In this document: positions 63,404 through 64,000 of the stretch, one piece after another
Numbering within the stretch: the first letter of the stretch is position 1
How the letters are laid out: each line of letters begins with the position of its first letter
Origin: Leuconostoc suionicum
Lineage (GTDB): Bacteria; Bacillota; Bacilli; Lactobacillales; Lactobacillaceae
Direction: 5' to 3'
NCBI RefSeq assembly: GCF_001891125.1
Contig: NZ_CP015247.1
Span: 1,134,501-1,198,500 of the forward strand
DNA: 64,000 nucleotides
Notes under the pieces: generated by a model
Told to the model about the DNA's origin: nothing
Seen by the model: only the letters and a program-made list of their open reading frames with translations
The model's database searches: none
Program-made: the position numbers and the translations under genes

Positions 63404-64000
63404 TCAATGTCCTAATGTCCAACCACCGTCAATTGGTACCACTGTACCATTAATATAATCAGCTTGAGGACTTGTCAAAAACATTGTTAAATCTGCGACT
63501 TCCTGTGGTGCAGCCCAGCGTTTTGCGGGGGTTTGATCGGCAACTTGTTGGGCCATACTAGCATCGCCAGCAAAATCTTTGGCATTCATTGGTGTTTTAA
63601 TTGCTCCCGGCGCGATAGCATTAATATGTAATCCCTTTGAAGCGTAATCAAAAGCCAACTGCTTGGTATATCCAATAATTGCATGCTTACTAGTTGTATA
63701 TGCCGCCCCGCCCCCACCAGCAGTAAAGCCAGCTATGGATGCCATGTTAATAATATGTCCATATCCAGCGACAATCATCTTGGGTAATACAGCATTCGAT
63801 AAAATAAACATCGGTGTTAAGTTTGTATCCATCACCTGTTGCCAAGTATCTAAGTCAATGGTTAAAGATGGTTGGTAATCATCTAAGATTCCTGCTGTAT
63901 TCAATAGAATGTCAATTGAAACATCACTGGTTATGTGCTCCACCAACATTTCTAGTTTTTTGTGTTGTCTAATGTCAATTTGATACGTATGCAAATGTTC
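63404..64000 (-). CDS. Short-chain dehydrogenase/reductase (5' end outside window)
   Basis: At least 198 residues of an SDR enzyme. VSIDILLNTAGILDD holds the NxAG motif, HIINMASIAGF the catalytic Ser, AAYTTSKHAIIGYTK the YxxxK pair and HINAIAPGAIKTPMN the PG motif. It ends YINGTVVPIDGGWTLG. It resembles 3-oxoacyl-ACP reductase-like sugar or alcohol dehydrogenases. The Rossmann glycine motif and start codon lie beyond the right edge. Confidence 0.93.
   Translation of the reverse strand, partial: EHLHTYQIDIRQHKKLEMLVEHITSDVSIDILLNTAGILDDYQPSLTIDLDTWQQVMDTNLTPMFILSNAVLPKMIVAGYGHIINMASIAGFTAGGGGAAYTTSKHAIIGYTKQLAFDYASKGLHINAIAPGAIKTPMNAKDFAGDASMAQQVADQTPAKRWAAPQEVADLTMFLTSPQADYINGTVVPIDGGWTLGH

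Noticed and set aside
1-64000. CRISPR arrays, tRNA or rRNA genes
   Set aside because: No regularly spaced direct repeats, cas genes, T-loop-like sequences in a cloverleaf setting, or rRNA signature stretches were seen. The only tandem repeat is in prsA.

Overview
The window is AT-rich Firmicute chromosome, most likely from a Leuconostoc-like member of the Lactobacillaceae (Weissella or a near relative is possible). The evidence is class-level: three T-box leaders (trpB, glyQS, argS), a PyrR-type attenuator ahead of pyrB, a DinR/LexA box, the mevalonate enzyme mvaS, the hit-ecsA-ecsB-prsA neighbourhood, the yabB-yazA-like pair and an IS30 element. The genus is inference; no rRNA or tRNA gene is present to test it. 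Most genes lie on the minus strand.

Bases 1-29,450 are mainly housekeeping. A T-box-controlled trpB-trpD-trpC start of a tryptophan operon (cut by the left edge) is followed by a LacX/GalM-like epimerase, XerC, the UPF0210/UPF0237 pair, a nucleoside deoxyribosyltransferase, mvaS and an ABC-F ATPase. Next comes a run of translation genes: rsmE-prmA-oxidoreductase, an unknown membrane protein overlapping lepA, T-box-controlled glyQ-glyS, and rpsB, tsf, pyrH-frr. After these come the tRNA1(Val) methylase/GIY-YIG pair, plsC, a YneF-type protein and autoregulated lexA.

Bases 29,446-37,424 are a UMP operon, pyrB-pyrC-carA-carB-pyrF-pyrE, behind a promoter and PyrR attenuator. It lacks pyrR and pyrK/pyrD. 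Bases 37,426-46,742 carry lepB, a YheA/YlbF-type protein, a class A PBP, argR, T-box-controlled argS, a DUF2187 protein, coaBC, a three-gene unit (ribbon-helix-helix/NfeD-like fusion, membrane-less SPFH protein, LURP-one protein) and csbD. The three-gene unit is the least conventional intact locus here.

Bases 46,743-53,560 form a decayed island. It holds several orphan terminator hairpins, an intact IS30 copy, one intact and two broken members of a small membrane-protein family sharing an ADWVGG-like motif, a broken phage terminase small subunit, two short intact genes, a DUF308/HdeD-like membrane protein and a multiply frameshifted tyrosine integrase. This looks like an old prophage or integrative element remnant.

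Bases 53,592-58,234 return to core genes: trmB, ecsB-ecsA, hit, a coiled-coil protein, and a cysteine-free PrsA with a poly-serine tail encoded by a 9-bp tandem repeat. From 58,263 to the right edge there is strong gene decay: an internally deleted MFS pump, a Cys/Met PLP-enzyme remnant joined by deletion to a GlnQ remnant, and a LysR regulator with an early stop and a frameshift. An intact aminotransferase, an intact D-2-hydroxyacid dehydrogenase and a short-chain dehydrogenase (cut by the edge) remain among them.

Three genes (LacX/GalM-like, coaBC, RHH/NfeD-like) have promoters placed so that their mRNAs would begin at or next to the start codon, suggesting recurrent leaderless transcription. 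No CRISPR array, tRNA or rRNA gene was seen.
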